Assembly: GCA_028876385.1 (NCBI GenBank)
Contig: JAGWSF010000154.1
Coordinates: 1-49,432, forward strand
Length of the DNA: 49,432 nucleotides
Origin: Acidobacteriota bacterium
Lineage (GTDB): Bacteria > Actinomycetota > Acidimicrobiia > Acidimicrobiales > Palsa-688
Direction of reading: 5' to 3'
Part shown: positions 41,645 through 49,432 of the stretch, piece by piece
How the letters are laid out: each line of letters begins with the position of its first letter
Numbering within the stretch: the first letter of the stretch is position 1
Translations under genes and position numbers: made by a program
Notes under the pieces: generated by a model
What the model was told of the DNA's origin: nothing
What the model saw: only the letters and a program-made list of their open reading frames with translations
Databases searched by the model: none

Positions 41645-44356
41645 ATGGGACCTGACTCGTCATTGACACCCGAACTGATTCAGGCGCAGTCGTTCACCAC
41701 CGCATTTCGCGGGTACGACTCGGCGGAGGTCAAGTCCTTTCTGAGCCGGGTCTCCAAGGAGCTGCGGGCCTGGCGCGAGCGGGCCGAGCAGTTGGAGTCG
41801 GCCTGGCACTCGGCCGAGGAGCGGGCGGCCCGTCCCCCCGTCCTCGACGAGGACACGCTGATGGCGGCCGTAGGCGAGGAGACCGCGGCCATTCTCCGCA
41901 CCGCCCGGGCGGCGGCCACCGAGCTGCGCAGCAAGGCCGCGGACGAGGCCGAGCGCGCCCTGACCGAAGCCCGTGAGGAGGCTGAGCGGACCGTCACCGA
42001 GGCCCGACAGGAGGCCGAACGGGTCCTGAGCCACAGCCGCTCGGAGGCCGACCGCCTGCTCGAGGAGGCCCGCACCGAAGCGTCCCGGCTCGATACCGAG
42101 GCCAAGTCGGCGCTGGGGTCGGCCACCGAGGCGGCCGAGGATGCCGCGGCCCGGATCCTCTCCTCGGCACGCGAGGAGGCCGCGGGCCTGGTCTCGCGGG
42201 CCAGTACGGAGGCCGAGGAGATAAGGGCGGCCGCCGACAAGGAACGCCAGCTGACCATAGAGGGGGCCAACACCACCCGGGACCGGATCCTCGAGGACCT
42301 GTCGCGTCGCCGCCGGGTCGCCACGGTCCAGATCGAGCAGCTGCGGGCCGGACGCGAACGGCTCATCGAGAGCTATGCCGTGGTCCGTCGCACCCTCGAG
42401 GAGGTCCAGACCGAGCTGAGCCGGGCCGACGCCGAGGCCCGGGCCGCCGCCGACGAGGTCGGGCGCCGGCTGCAGCGGCAGGCCGAGGTGGAGCTGAGCG
42501 AGAAGGAGCCGTCCCGGGTCGTCGTATCCGACGAGGAGCGCGCCGAGGGGGCCGCCGACGGGGCGGAGACCGGCGCGGCGTCGTCGGGAGCCGGCTCGCC
42601 CGAGGCCGCGTCGTCGGGGCCGGAGTCGTCGGCGGTCGAGTCGTCAGGAGCGTCAGGGGCACAGTCGTCGGGGGAGGTCATCCCGGAGGCGTCCGCTACG
42701 GAGGCGTCCAGCCCGGCGGCCTCCAGCCCGGCGGGGAAGGACACCGCGGCGTCCCCGTCGCCCGACGAGGCGGCCGAGCCGGCGGAGTCGACTGAGTCGG
42801 CGGGGTCGGAGCCGGCGGGGTCGGAGCCGGCGGAGACGACTGAGCCGGCGGGGTCGGAGCCGGCGGGGTCGGAGCCGGCGGGGTCGGCTGCTGGGGAGCC
42901 AGATGCAGCTCCCGAGGCGTCGGGTGGGTCCGGCCGGGGGTCGGGCGGCCAGGTTGCGCCCTACGACCGCGAGGTCGACGAGGAGGGACCGGGCAGCGCC
43001 GTGGACGAGCTGTTCGCCCGCATCAGGGCCGACCGGGGACCCGCCGGGTCCGGCTCCACGGACAGCCCTTCCCCGGTCGACGAGCAGCCCCTGCCGCCCT
43101 ACTTCGCCGGCGCCCGCGCCGCCCGGTCGGGGGAAGCCTCGGCCCGGTCGACGGGCGGCGATCAGGTGGTGGCCGGTTCGGCCCCCGAAGCGCCCGGCGC
43201 CGCCGGTGCGGCCCCTGAAGCGACCGGTGCGGGCGGACCGCCCCCCGAAGCTGCGGGTGCTGCCAGTTCCGCTTCAGGCCCGGTGGCGGGCGGATCGGCT
43301 CCCGGGCCGGACACCGCGGGCGGGAACGCCGGTACCACCAGCGCCGCCGGCCGCAAGTCCCGGAAGCGGACGGCGCGTGCTGAGCGTTCGCTCGCCACGG
43401 GAGGGGGGTCTGGTTCGACAGCCACGGGAGGGGCGTCTGGTTCGACCCCGGCGAGGACGGCACCGGCCGAGGCTCCGCGTTCCCCGGCTCACCCGGCGGC
43501 CACCCACTCCAGCGTGAGGGTCATCTCGGCCGAAGGTCCCACGGTCGATTCGGGTGAGCCAGCCGCGGACTCGCCGCGATCGGGGCGGGCCGGTCGGGAA
43601 CCCAACTCAGAGGAGGGCGCCCCACGGGCGGCGACCGAGTCCGAGGCCGACCGGGACGATCTCGTTCCCGACGCTGACGAGCAGCTGCTCCAAGCCCGCG
43701 AGTTCGCCGTGGTGGAGCTGGAGACCAGCCTGACCCGACGCTTGAAGCGAGCTTTGCAGGACGAGCAGAACGACGTCTTAGACCGGCTCCGCAACTTGAA
43801 GGAAGCACCGACCGTCGCCCGCCTGTTGCCCGACGCCGACGGTCACCGTGAGCGCTACGTCGCCGCCGCTCGCCCCCTCCTCGTCGACGCCGCCACGGCC
43901 GGGGCCGCCTTCGCCGATGAGACCCTCGGCCTCGAAGCGCGCCCCTCGGCGGGAGCGGTCGAGGTCGAGGACCTGGCCCGAGAGTGTGCGTCTTCGATCG
44001 TCGATGCCCTCCGGCGGCGCCTCGAGCAGGCCATGGAGCGCGGTCGGGGTGAGGACCAGTCGGTGCTCGTGGACAGTCTCGGAGCGGCCTACCGGGAATG
44101 GAAGACCCAGCGCATCGAGCGCCTGGCCGGCGATGTGCTGGCCGGCGCCTTCTCCAGGGGTACCTGGACGGCTGCTCCCGACGGAGCCCTGTTCCGCTGG
44201 GTGGTGGAGGACGTGGACGGTCCATGCCCGGATTGCGACGACGACGCTCTCGCCGGGTCGATCCCGAGGAGCGAACCTTTCCCGACCGGACAGCCCTACC
44301 CGCCGGCCCACAGCGGGTGTCGCTGCCTGCTCGTTCCCAGCCTGCCAGGGAGTTGA
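41645..44356 (+). CDS. DivIVA-domain coiled-coil protein with phage MuF/SPP1 gp7-like C-terminus
   Basis: 903 residues; ATG preceded by AAGGAG. N-terminal DivIVA-type membrane-curvature domain (about 6-45, LTPELIQAQSFTTAFRGYD, then VKSFLSRV), a long Glu/Ala/Arg coiled coil (about 45-300), then about 370 disordered residues with GSEPA-type repeats. The last ~220 residues are a separate folded domain, helical at first (VVELETSLTRRLKRALQDEQ) and ending in CPDC (C861, C864) and PPAHSGCRC (H889, C892, C894). This closing pattern is characteristic of phage head-morphogenesis proteins (Mu F, SPP1 gp7), where a CxxC precedes PPxHxxCRC. DivIVA proteins mark cell poles and septa. I know of no described DivIVA-MuF fusion. 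Confidence 0.85.
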   Translation: MGPDSSLTPELIQAQSFTTAFRGYDSAEVKSFLSRVSKELRAWRERAEQLESAWHSAEERAARPPVLDEDTLMAAVGEETAAILRTARAAATELRSKAADEAERALTEAREEAERTVTEARQEAERVLSHSRSEADRLLEEARTEASRLDTEAKSALGSATEAAEDAAARILSSAREEAAGLVSRASTEAEEIRAAADKERQLTIEGANTTRDRILEDLSRRRRVATVQIEQLRAGRERLIESYAVVRRTLEEVQTELSRADAEARAAADEVGRRLQRQAEVELSEKEPSRVVVSDEERAEGAADGAETGAASSGAGSPEAASSGPESSAVESSGASGAQSSGEVIPEASATEASSPAASSPAGKDTAASPSPDEAAEPAESTESAGSEPAGSEPAETTEPAGSEPAGSEPAGSAAGEPDAAPEASGGSGRGSGGQVAPYDREVDEEGPGSAVDELFARIRADRGPAGSGSTDSPSPVDEQPLPPYFAGARAARSGEASARSTGGDQVVAGSAPEAPGAAGAAPEATGAGGPPPEAAGAASSASGPVAGGSAPGPDTAGGNAGTTSAAGRKSRKRTARAERSLATGGGSGSTATGGASGSTPARTAPAEAPRSPAHPAATHSSVRVISAEGPTVDSGEPAADSPRSGRAGREPNSEEGAPRAATESEADRDDLVPDADEQLLQAREFAVVELETSLTRRLKRALQDEQNDVLDRLRNLKEAPTVARLLPDADGHRERYVAAARPLLVDAATAGAAFADETLGLEARPSAGAVEVEDLARECASSIVDALRRRLEQAMERGRGEDQSVLVDSLGAAYREWKTQRIERLAGDVLAGAFSRGTWTAAPDGALFRWVVEDVDGPCPDCDDDALAGSIPRSEPFPTGQPYPPAHSGCRCLLVPSLPGS
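42786..42895 (+). repeat. GSEPA-type in-frame repeats in the DivIVA-like gene
   Basis: Repeated 15-bp units (ggggtcggagccggc and close variants) encode GSEPA several times, interrupted once by ETTEPA. They lie in the disordered linker. Confidence 0.85.
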
Positions 44357-44370
44357 GGCCGCTTCGACTG

Positions 44371-44376
44371 TAGAGT
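44371..44376 (+). promoter_or_regulatory. -10-like hexamer of the UPF0182 gene
   Basis: TAGAGT, 10 nt before ATG 44387; leaderless or very short leader. Confidence 0.4.
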
Positions 44377-44386
44377 CTCGCCCCGG

Positions 44387-47300
44387 ATGCGTACCCCCCA
44401 GGATCTGCCCCGACGGCTGCCGCGCGCGTCGCGTCGGACGCGCTTGTTACTTGTCGTTGTAGTCGTCGTTCTGATCGTGCTGGTCGCGTCCCTGCGCGGC
44501 TTGGCCAACTTCTGGACCGACTACCTGTGGTTCCAGTCGGTCGGCTTCACATCGGTGTTCAAGGGTGTCCTGCTCACCAAGGTGATCCTCTCGGTGGTGT
44601 TCATCGCCCTGTTCTTCGCCTTGCTGATGGGCAGCCTCACGGTGGCCGACCGGATCAGCCCCGCCGAACTGGACCCGGGAGCCAACGAACTCGTGGTGCG
44701 CTACCGCGACCTGGTGTTCAACCGGGCCCTCCGGGTGCGCCTGGTGATCAGCCTGGTCTTCGCCGTGCTCGGGGGTATCGGTGCCGACCGCCAGTGGAAC
44801 AACTGGGACCTGTTCCGCTACGCCGTGAACTTCGGGGTGACCGACCCGCAGTTCCACAAGGACGTCGGTTTCTACGTGTTCCGGCTGCCGTTCATCCGCT
44901 TCCTCATCAGCTGGTCCTTCGAGGCGGTGATCGTCGTCCTGATCGTGACGGCGGTGGCCCACTACCTCAACGGGGGCATCAACCCCCAGTCGACCCAGGA
45001 GAGGGTCCGTCCGGCGGTCAAGGCCCACCTCTCGGTGCTGCTCGGGGTCTTGGCCATCATCAAGGCGGTCGGCTACTACTACGACCGCCTGGCGCTCACC
45101 CTGTCTCGTTCGCATGTCGTCGACGGGGCCACCGCGACCAGCGTCCACGCCGATTCGCCGGCCAAATTCCTCCTGCTGATCATCGCGGTGGTCTCGGCCG
45201 GGCTGTTCCTCGCCAACATCTGGCGGCGCGGTTGGGTTCTGCCGGCGGTGGGTGTGGGGCTCTGGGCCCTGGTCAGCATCCTCATCGGCGCCGCCTACCC
45301 GGCTCTGTACCAGTCCCTGAGGGTTAAGCCGTCCGAGCTCACCCGGGAAGCGCCCTACATCGCGGACAACATCAAGGCCACCCGCGCCGCCTACAGCCTC
45401 GACAACGTCACCACCCCTAGCAGCTACCAGTACAGCCCGACGGTGTCGCAGTCCGAGATCGCCGGCAACACCCCCCAGGCCCAGGTGAACCAGCAGACGA
45501 TCGCCAACGTGCGCCTGCTCGACCCCGCCGTCAACCTGCTGAACACCTTCAACAAGGTGCAGTCGCAGCGGGCCTACTACTCCTTCAACGACTTGAACCT
45601 GGACCGCTACGAGCTGCCCACCGGGGCCAACGGGGCCCTCAGCGAGACGGCGACGGTCACCTCGGTCCGGGAGCTCAACAACTCGGTTCCCTCGGGCTTC
45701 GTCAACCAGCATCTGCAGTACACCCACGGTTACGGGGCGGTCCAGGCGCCCATCAGCGAAGCCGGTATGACCAGCTCCGGCACCCCCAACTTCACCCTGT
45801 CGGGCCTGCCTCCCACCAGCAACTACCCCTCCACCTCGCTCAGCTCGCAGGGCTCGCAGATCTACTTCGGTGAGGGGCCCGACACCGGCGGCTACGTGAT
45901 CGCCGACTCCAAGACCCCCGAGCTCAACTACGAGGACTCGGCGGGCAACCAGACCTACACCAACTACAAGGGGAGCGGGGGAGTCCCGGCCGGCAGCCTC
46001 ATCCGTCGGGCCGCTTTCGCCCTGCGCTTCGGCGACGCCAACTTCCTCCTGTCCGGGCAGATAACCCCGTCGTCGAAGGTGATGTACTACCGCAACATCG
46101 TCCAGCGGGTACAGAAGGCCGCCCCGTTCCTCCACTACGACTCCGACCCCTATTCGGTGATCCTCGGCGGCCGGGTGTACTGGATCGTCGACGCCTACAC
46201 CATCAGCAACAACTACCCGTACTCGCAGCAGGCCAACTTGGACGGTCTCCCCGCCACGAGCGGTCTTCAGACCAGCTTCAACTACGTCCGCAACTCGGTG
46301 AAGGTGGTGATCAGCGCCTACGACGGCTCGATGTACTTCTTCGACATGGGCACCAAAGACCCCATCCTCGCCGTGTACGAGAGGGCCTTCCCGGACCTCT
46401 TCACGCCGGTATCGCTTGCCGACAAGCTCTTCCCGGGCATCACGCTCCACTGGCGCTACCCGGAGAACATCTTCCAGGTGCAGACCAACATGTTCGGTCG
46501 CTACCACCTCACCAACCCGAGCGACTTCTACAGCCAGGCCCAGGCGTGGGCGGTTTCGCCCGACCCCGGAAGCGGGGTGCTCAACAACACCCCCATCGCC
46601 ACGACCGTGCTCGGGGCCAACGGGCAGACCATCACCCAGGTGAACCGCCTCCAGCCCCAGTACATCGAGGCTGCCCTGCCCAACACCAAGCAGCAGGGCG
46701 TGAACTTCCTGCTCATCACCCCCTTCGTGCCCATCTCGGCCACCGGGTCCAGCCAGAACCTCACCGCGTTCATGACCGCCTCGTCGGACCCGGGAACCTA
46801 CGGCCAGCTGACCCTCTACCAGCTGCCCGCCGGTGAGACCGTCGACGGGCCCGGCCTGATATCGAACGCCATCCGGTCCAACCCGGCCATCTCCAGCGAG
46901 CTGACCCTCTACAACCAGTCCTCGTCGCAAGTGGAGCTCGGCGAGGTGGACGTGGTGCCCATCGACCAGACGCTGCTCTACATCCAGCCCATCTACGTCG
47001 AGTCGACGTCCAACCACATCCCGCAGCTCGCCGACGTGGTGGTGGTCTACAACGGCAAGGCCTACCGCAGCGGTAACGCCGGACTGGACAACGCCCTCTG
47101 CCAGATCCAGAACTCGGACGGCTCCAAGCCTTTCGCCAGCACGTACTGCAATACGCCCTACGCCCAGTTCACCCCGTACCTGTCGACCAACGCCAACGGC
47201 ACCTCGGGCCAGACCGGAACCACGACCACGACCACCACGACGCCGCCCACGGCCGCGACGGTCCCGACGACCCCGGCCACCATCCCGCCCGGAGCCACCG

Positions 47301-47542
47301 TGCAGTCGCTGCTCGCCCAGGCCGATCAGGATCTGGCCAACGCCCAGACCGCCCTGGCCCAGCAGAACCTCGGTCAGTACGAGACCTACGTGCAGGCGGC
47401 TGCCGCCGCGGTCAAGGCGGCCCACCAGCTGTCGGCCTCGTCGAGCGGGTCGACCACGACGGTGGCGCCCCCGACCACGGCTCCCGCCGCGTCGAGCACC
47501 ACCCAGCCCCAAACGGCCACCACTACCGTCCCAACGGGCTGA
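44387..47542 (+). CDS. UPF0182 family membrane protein (Rv3193c type)
   Basis: 1051 residues. N-terminal third with about seven membrane helices (first LLLVVVVVVLIVLVASL; FWTDYLWFQSVGF is typical of the family). A large extracytoplasmic region of about 600 residues follows, rich in Tyr, Asn and Gln (e.g. LHYDSDPYSVILGGRVYWI). The C-terminal ~140 residues are a Thr/Ala/Pro-rich extension with a short helical segment (LLAQADQDLANAQTALAQQNLGQY), longer than needed for the family core. Function is unknown in all species. The mycobacterial homologue lies next to Rv3194c and Rv3195, whose counterparts are also here. Confidence 0.93.
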   Translation: MRTPQDLPRRLPRASRRTRLLLVVVVVVLIVLVASLRGLANFWTDYLWFQSVGFTSVFKGVLLTKVILSVVFIALFFALLMGSLTVADRISPAELDPGANELVVRYRDLVFNRALRVRLVISLVFAVLGGIGADRQWNNWDLFRYAVNFGVTDPQFHKDVGFYVFRLPFIRFLISWSFEAVIVVLIVTAVAHYLNGGINPQSTQERVRPAVKAHLSVLLGVLAIIKAVGYYYDRLALTLSRSHVVDGATATSVHADSPAKFLLLIIAVVSAGLFLANIWRRGWVLPAVGVGLWALVSILIGAAYPALYQSLRVKPSELTREAPYIADNIKATRAAYSLDNVTTPSSYQYSPTVSQSEIAGNTPQAQVNQQTIANVRLLDPAVNLLNTFNKVQSQRAYYSFNDLNLDRYELPTGANGALSETATVTSVRELNNSVPSGFVNQHLQYTHGYGAVQAPISEAGMTSSGTPNFTLSGLPPTSNYPSTSLSSQGSQIYFGEGPDTGGYVIADSKTPELNYEDSAGNQTYTNYKGSGGVPAGSLIRRAAFALRFGDANFLLSGQITPSSKVMYYRNIVQRVQKAAPFLHYDSDPYSVILGGRVYWIVDAYTISNNYPYSQQANLDGLPATSGLQTSFNYVRNSVKVVISAYDGSMYFFDMGTKDPILAVYERAFPDLFTPVSLADKLFPGITLHWRYPENIFQVQTNMFGRYHLTNPSDFYSQAQAWAVSPDPGSGVLNNTPIATTVLGANGQTITQVNRLQPQYIEAALPNTKQQGVNFLLITPFVPISATGSSQNLTAFMTASSDPGTYGQLTLYQLPAGETVDGPGLISNAIRSNPAISSELTLYNQSSSQVELGEVDVVPIDQTLLYIQPIYVESTSNHIPQLADVVVVYNGKAYRSGNAGLDNALCQIQNSDGSKPFASTYCNTPYAQFTPYLSTNANGTSGQTGTTTTTTTTPPTAATVPTTPATIPPGATVQSLLAQADQDLANAQTALAQQNLGQYETYVQAAAAAVKAAHQLSASSSGSTTTVAPPTTAPAASSTTQPQTATTTVPTG

Positions 47543-47565
47543 TCCGTTCGGCCCGGCGGCCCGCC

Positions 47566-48324
47566 CTAAGTCGGGTCGGGCGGCTGTGTGGGGGGGTCCG
47601 GCTCTGTCGGGTCGGCCGGCTGTGTGGGGTCGGCCGGCTCTGTCGGGTCGGCCGGCTGTGTGGGGTCGGCCGGCTCTCGCCCGGTCGGGGTCCACTCCTG
47701 CTCGAAGCCGCCCTGGAGGACCCAGCGTACGGAGGCGCTGATGCGGGCCCCGGCCCCCCGGGTCACTTTGGGCACGGCGTGCTCCCAGGTCTCCTGGCAG
47801 GTGCCGCCCATCACGAGCAGGTCACCCGAGGCCGGTCGCAGATCCAAGGACCGCCCCCCGCCCACCGGCCGCAGCAGGAAAGGCCGCTGGGCCCCCAGAG
47901 TGAGGATGGCGACGAGGGTGTCCTCCACGTGGCGCAACTCCCGATCGGTGTGCGACGCCACGCTGTCGCGGCCGTCGCGGTAGTAGTTGAGCGCCAGCGC
48001 TCCGAACCGGCGTCGGTAATGCCGGCCCACCGCCGTCCGGAACGCAGCCAGGCCCTCGGCAGGGAGCGGCTCGTCGGCTCCGTACCACCGGCTGAGGCGC
48101 GGCTCGTCGACCAGTCGCTCGAACATTCGCCGGCGGTGGTGCTGCCAGTCGACGTCCTCTTGGAGGCAGGCAAGGAGGTCATCGGCTCCGCCGAACCAGC
48201 CTCTCGCCACGTCGACCCAGGCGCCGCCACCGAGATCGACTCGCTCGAAGGGGGTCTCGGGCCGCGGCCCAAGAGGTCCCAGCGCGAACAGGCTTCCCTG
48301 AACCGGCGCAGCGGTTACCGACAC
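47566..48324 (-). CDS. alkB: AlkB-like 2-oxoglutarate/Fe(II) dioxygenase
   Basis: 252 residues from GTG 48324. AlkB-type enzymes remove alkyl groups from DNA or RNA bases. The Fe-binding facial triad is visible: H125-x-D127 in SVASHTDREL and H182 in TWEHAVPK; the 2-oxoglutarate-binding Arg is in RISASVRW, and NYYRDGRDS precedes the triad as in the family. The last ~36 residues are tandem DPT[QE]PA units, not part of the fold. Transcription is probably leaderless and controlled by LexA: a GAAC-N4-GTTC site covers the -35 position. Confidence 0.88.
   Translation of the reverse strand: MSVTAAPVQGSLFALGPLGPRPETPFERVDLGGGAWVDVARGWFGGADDLLACLQEDVDWQHHRRRMFERLVDEPRLSRWYGADEPLPAEGLAAFRTAVGRHYRRRFGALALNYYRDGRDSVASHTDRELRHVEDTLVAILTLGAQRPFLLRPVGGGRSLDLRPASGDLLVMGGTCQETWEHAVPKVTRGAGARISASVRWVLQGGFEQEWTPTGREPADPTQPADPTEPADPTQPADPTEPDPPTQPPDPT
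47572..47677 (-). repeat. 18/36-bp in-frame repeat at the 3' end of alkB
   Basis: Alternating 18-bp units encoding DPTQPA and DPTEPA (36-bp period), degenerating to DPPTQPPDPT before the stop at 47566. In-frame growth of the C-terminus. Confidence 0.88.
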
Positions 48325-48330
48325 CTTCCC

Positions 48331-48336
48331 ATGATA
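48331..48336 (-). promoter_or_regulatory. -10 hexamer of alkB
   Basis: TATCAT on the minus strand (5 of 6 to TATAAT), 6 nt before GTG 48324, so a leaderless mRNA is likely. Confidence 0.55.
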
Positions 48337-48346
48337 CCCGACCAGA

Positions 48347-48360
48347 CGAACGTACGTTCG
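48347..48360 (-). promoter_or_regulatory. LexA/SOS box of alkB
   Basis: cgaacgtacgttcg, a perfect 14-bp palindrome that fits the Gram-positive/actinobacterial LexA site GAAC-N4-GTTC. It ends 10 nt upstream of the -10, covering the place of the -35, so LexA binding would block RNA polymerase. Confidence 0.75.
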
Positions 48361-48374
48361 GTCAGGTCATCTGG

Positions 48375-49432
48375 TCAGGCTTCGAGCTGGTCGCAGATGT
48401 GCTCGGCTATGGCCAGCGCCGAGGTGGCTGCAGGCGATGGAGCATTCTGGACGGCTACGACCTGGCCGGCGCGGCCCGAGCGGGTGATGCGGAAATCGTC
48501 TATCAGGTTGCCGCGGCCGTCGACGGCCTGGGCCCTCACCCCGGCCGGGGCGCGGACCACCGCCGAGGGGGTGAGGCCGGGCAGCAGGGTGGCGGCCCGC
48601 TGGACGAACACCTGCTTCGACAGCGAGCCGGCCAGCTCGTGGGCGCCGGCGCGCCAGTGCCGGCGGGCCATACGCCAGAAGGCCGGGCGGGTGGCGGTGC
48701 GCAGCAGCCAGCCGGCGTCGACGTCACTTCGGCGGTATCCCTCCCGGGCCAGGCCCAACACCGCGTTCGGCCCCACGTCGACCCGGCCGTCCACCCGTTT
48801 GGTGAAATGGACCCCGAGGAACGGGTAGCGGGGATCGGGGACCGGGTAGATCAGGCCCCTGACCCGCTCCGACCACTCGGGGATCAAGCGCCAGTACTCG
48901 CCTCGGAAAGGGATGATCATCGGCTCCCGGCCGTCGGGGATCAGGGTGTCGGACTGCAGCCCGGCGCAGATGACCACCCGGTCGGCGGTCAGCTCCGCAG
49001 TGTCGGGTCGGATGCCCCCGCGGCCCCCGGACGTCCCGGTGATCACCACGCCGGAGCCGTGGGCCCGCACCGCCTGCACCTCGAACCCGGTACGTACCTC
49101 CAACCCGTGGGCCAGCGCCCCGGCCACCGCGGCAAAGTCGGTGATGGCCGTGCGGGGGGAGTGCAGGGCCGCCACCCCGGCCGCTGCGGGCTCGACGCCG
49201 AGGAGGGATCGCCGATCGAGGCGACGCAGGTCGGGCACGCCGTTGGCCCGGGCCCGGGATTCGATGGAATCGAGAAGGGCCACCTGGGCTGCGGTGGAGG
49301 CGATGATCAGCTTCCCGCACTCCTCGTAGGGGAGGTCCCGGGCGCGACAGAACGCCTCGAGCAGGGTCCGACCGCGGCTGCACAGCCGGGCCTTGAGGGA
49401 GCCGACCGGGTAGTACAGGCCGGCGTGGACCA
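48375..49432 (-). CDS. lhgO: L-2-hydroxyglutarate oxidase-like FAD enzyme (5' end outside window)
   Basis: The frame runs off the right edge, so the N-terminal FAD-binding motif is not visible; 352 residues can be read. The first visible residues, HAGLYYPVGSLKARLC, and EECGKLIIA are characteristic of LhgO/L2HGDH flavoenzymes, which oxidise L-2-hydroxyglutarate to 2-oxoglutarate. Also seen: VVICAGLQSDTL, IPFRGEYWRL, YPVPDPRYPFLGVHFTKRVDGRVDVGPNAVL, and the C-terminal FAD contact VVAVQNAPSPAATSALAIAEHI. The gene ends 14 bp past the SOS box of alkB and shares its strand. Confidence 0.9.
   Translation of the reverse strand, partial: VHAGLYYPVGSLKARLCSRGRTLLEAFCRARDLPYEECGKLIIASTAAQVALLDSIESRARANGVPDLRRLDRRSLLGVEPAAAGVAALHSPRTAITDFAAVAGALAHGLEVRTGFEVQAVRAHGSGVVITGTSGGRGGIRPDTAELTADRVVICAGLQSDTLIPDGREPMIIPFRGEYWRLIPEWSERVRGLIYPVPDPRYPFLGVHFTKRVDGRVDVGPNAVLGLAREGYRRSDVDAGWLLRTATRPAFWRMARRHWRAGAHELAGSLSKQVFVQRAATLLPGLTPSAVVRAPAGVRAQAVDGRGNLIDDFRITRSGRAGQVVAVQNAPSPAATSALAIAEHICDQLEA

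Noticed and set aside
44447..47695. 1082-codon open frame on the minus strand
   Set aside because: Exact antisense of the UPF0182 gene; GC-rich third positions keep the opposite frame open. The predicted protein is Gly/Val/Arg-rich low-complexity sequence without motifs.

Overview
The window is about 49 kb of very GC-rich, densely coding chromosomal DNA. Gene families common in Actinomycetota point to that phylum: two WhiB iron-sulfur regulators, a class E sortase, a ppk1/MutT1-type neighbourhood, a long-form leuA behind a leucine attenuator, a DivIVA-type coiled-coil protein and relatives of mycobacterial Rv0958/Rv0959, Rv3193c, Rv3194c and Rv3195. The presence of mreB and the overall gene set suggest a deep-branching lineage, perhaps Acidimicrobiia; that rank is a guess. 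No tRNA, rRNA, CRISPR array, transposase or prophage was found. Both ends cut genes.

Layout. 1-4.4 kb: three surface proteins (zinc ribbon-TM-discoidin, NEW3/Ig-like with TM, secreted propeller-PKD protein), possibly the edge of a contractile-injection-system locus. 4.6-6.9 kb: convergent icd and mdh. 7.1-10.4 kb: leftward small proteins, an SCP2-like protein and a GH2 beta-mannosidase-like enzyme. 10.6-15.7 kb: an ECF-sigma-like protein tethered to the membrane, divergent from an AAA+/VWA chelatase-like pair. 15.7-17.2 kb: two overlapping TrkA genes. 17.4-19.7 kb: two whiB genes around ftcD and tatA. 20.2-21.9 kb: tandem zinc-ribbon AIM24 proteins. 21.9-26.6 kb: leucine attenuator, leuA, a small unknown, ppk1 and a Nudix gene. 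26.7-31 kb: sortase, MutT1-C-like histidine phosphatase, a disordered protein and an MFS transporter. 31-37.5 kb: DUF2342-like protein, SDR-like protein, HtrA-like protein, moaE, mreB with an apparent CTG start, and HEAT-repeat protein with a 53-residue membrane partner. 37.6-47.5 kb: PDZ-Lon protease, large sensor kinase, a DivIVA protein with a phage MuF/gp7-like C-terminus, and UPF0182. 47.6-49.4 kb: AlkB-like dioxygenase behind a LexA-type box and a partial L-2-hydroxyglutarate oxidase.

Themes. Many genes have a TANNNT -10-like hexamer only 6-10 nt before the start codon, suggesting leaderless mRNAs. Short tandem repeats that carry the gene's own stop codon sit at several 3' ends (genes ending at 1026, 7158, 17736 and 21862). 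Several enzyme-like proteins lack catalytic residues (HtrA-like, SDR-like, zincin-like, and a Walker A lacking its Ser/Thr). The most novel-looking object is the DivIVA-MuF-like fusion at 41645-44356.
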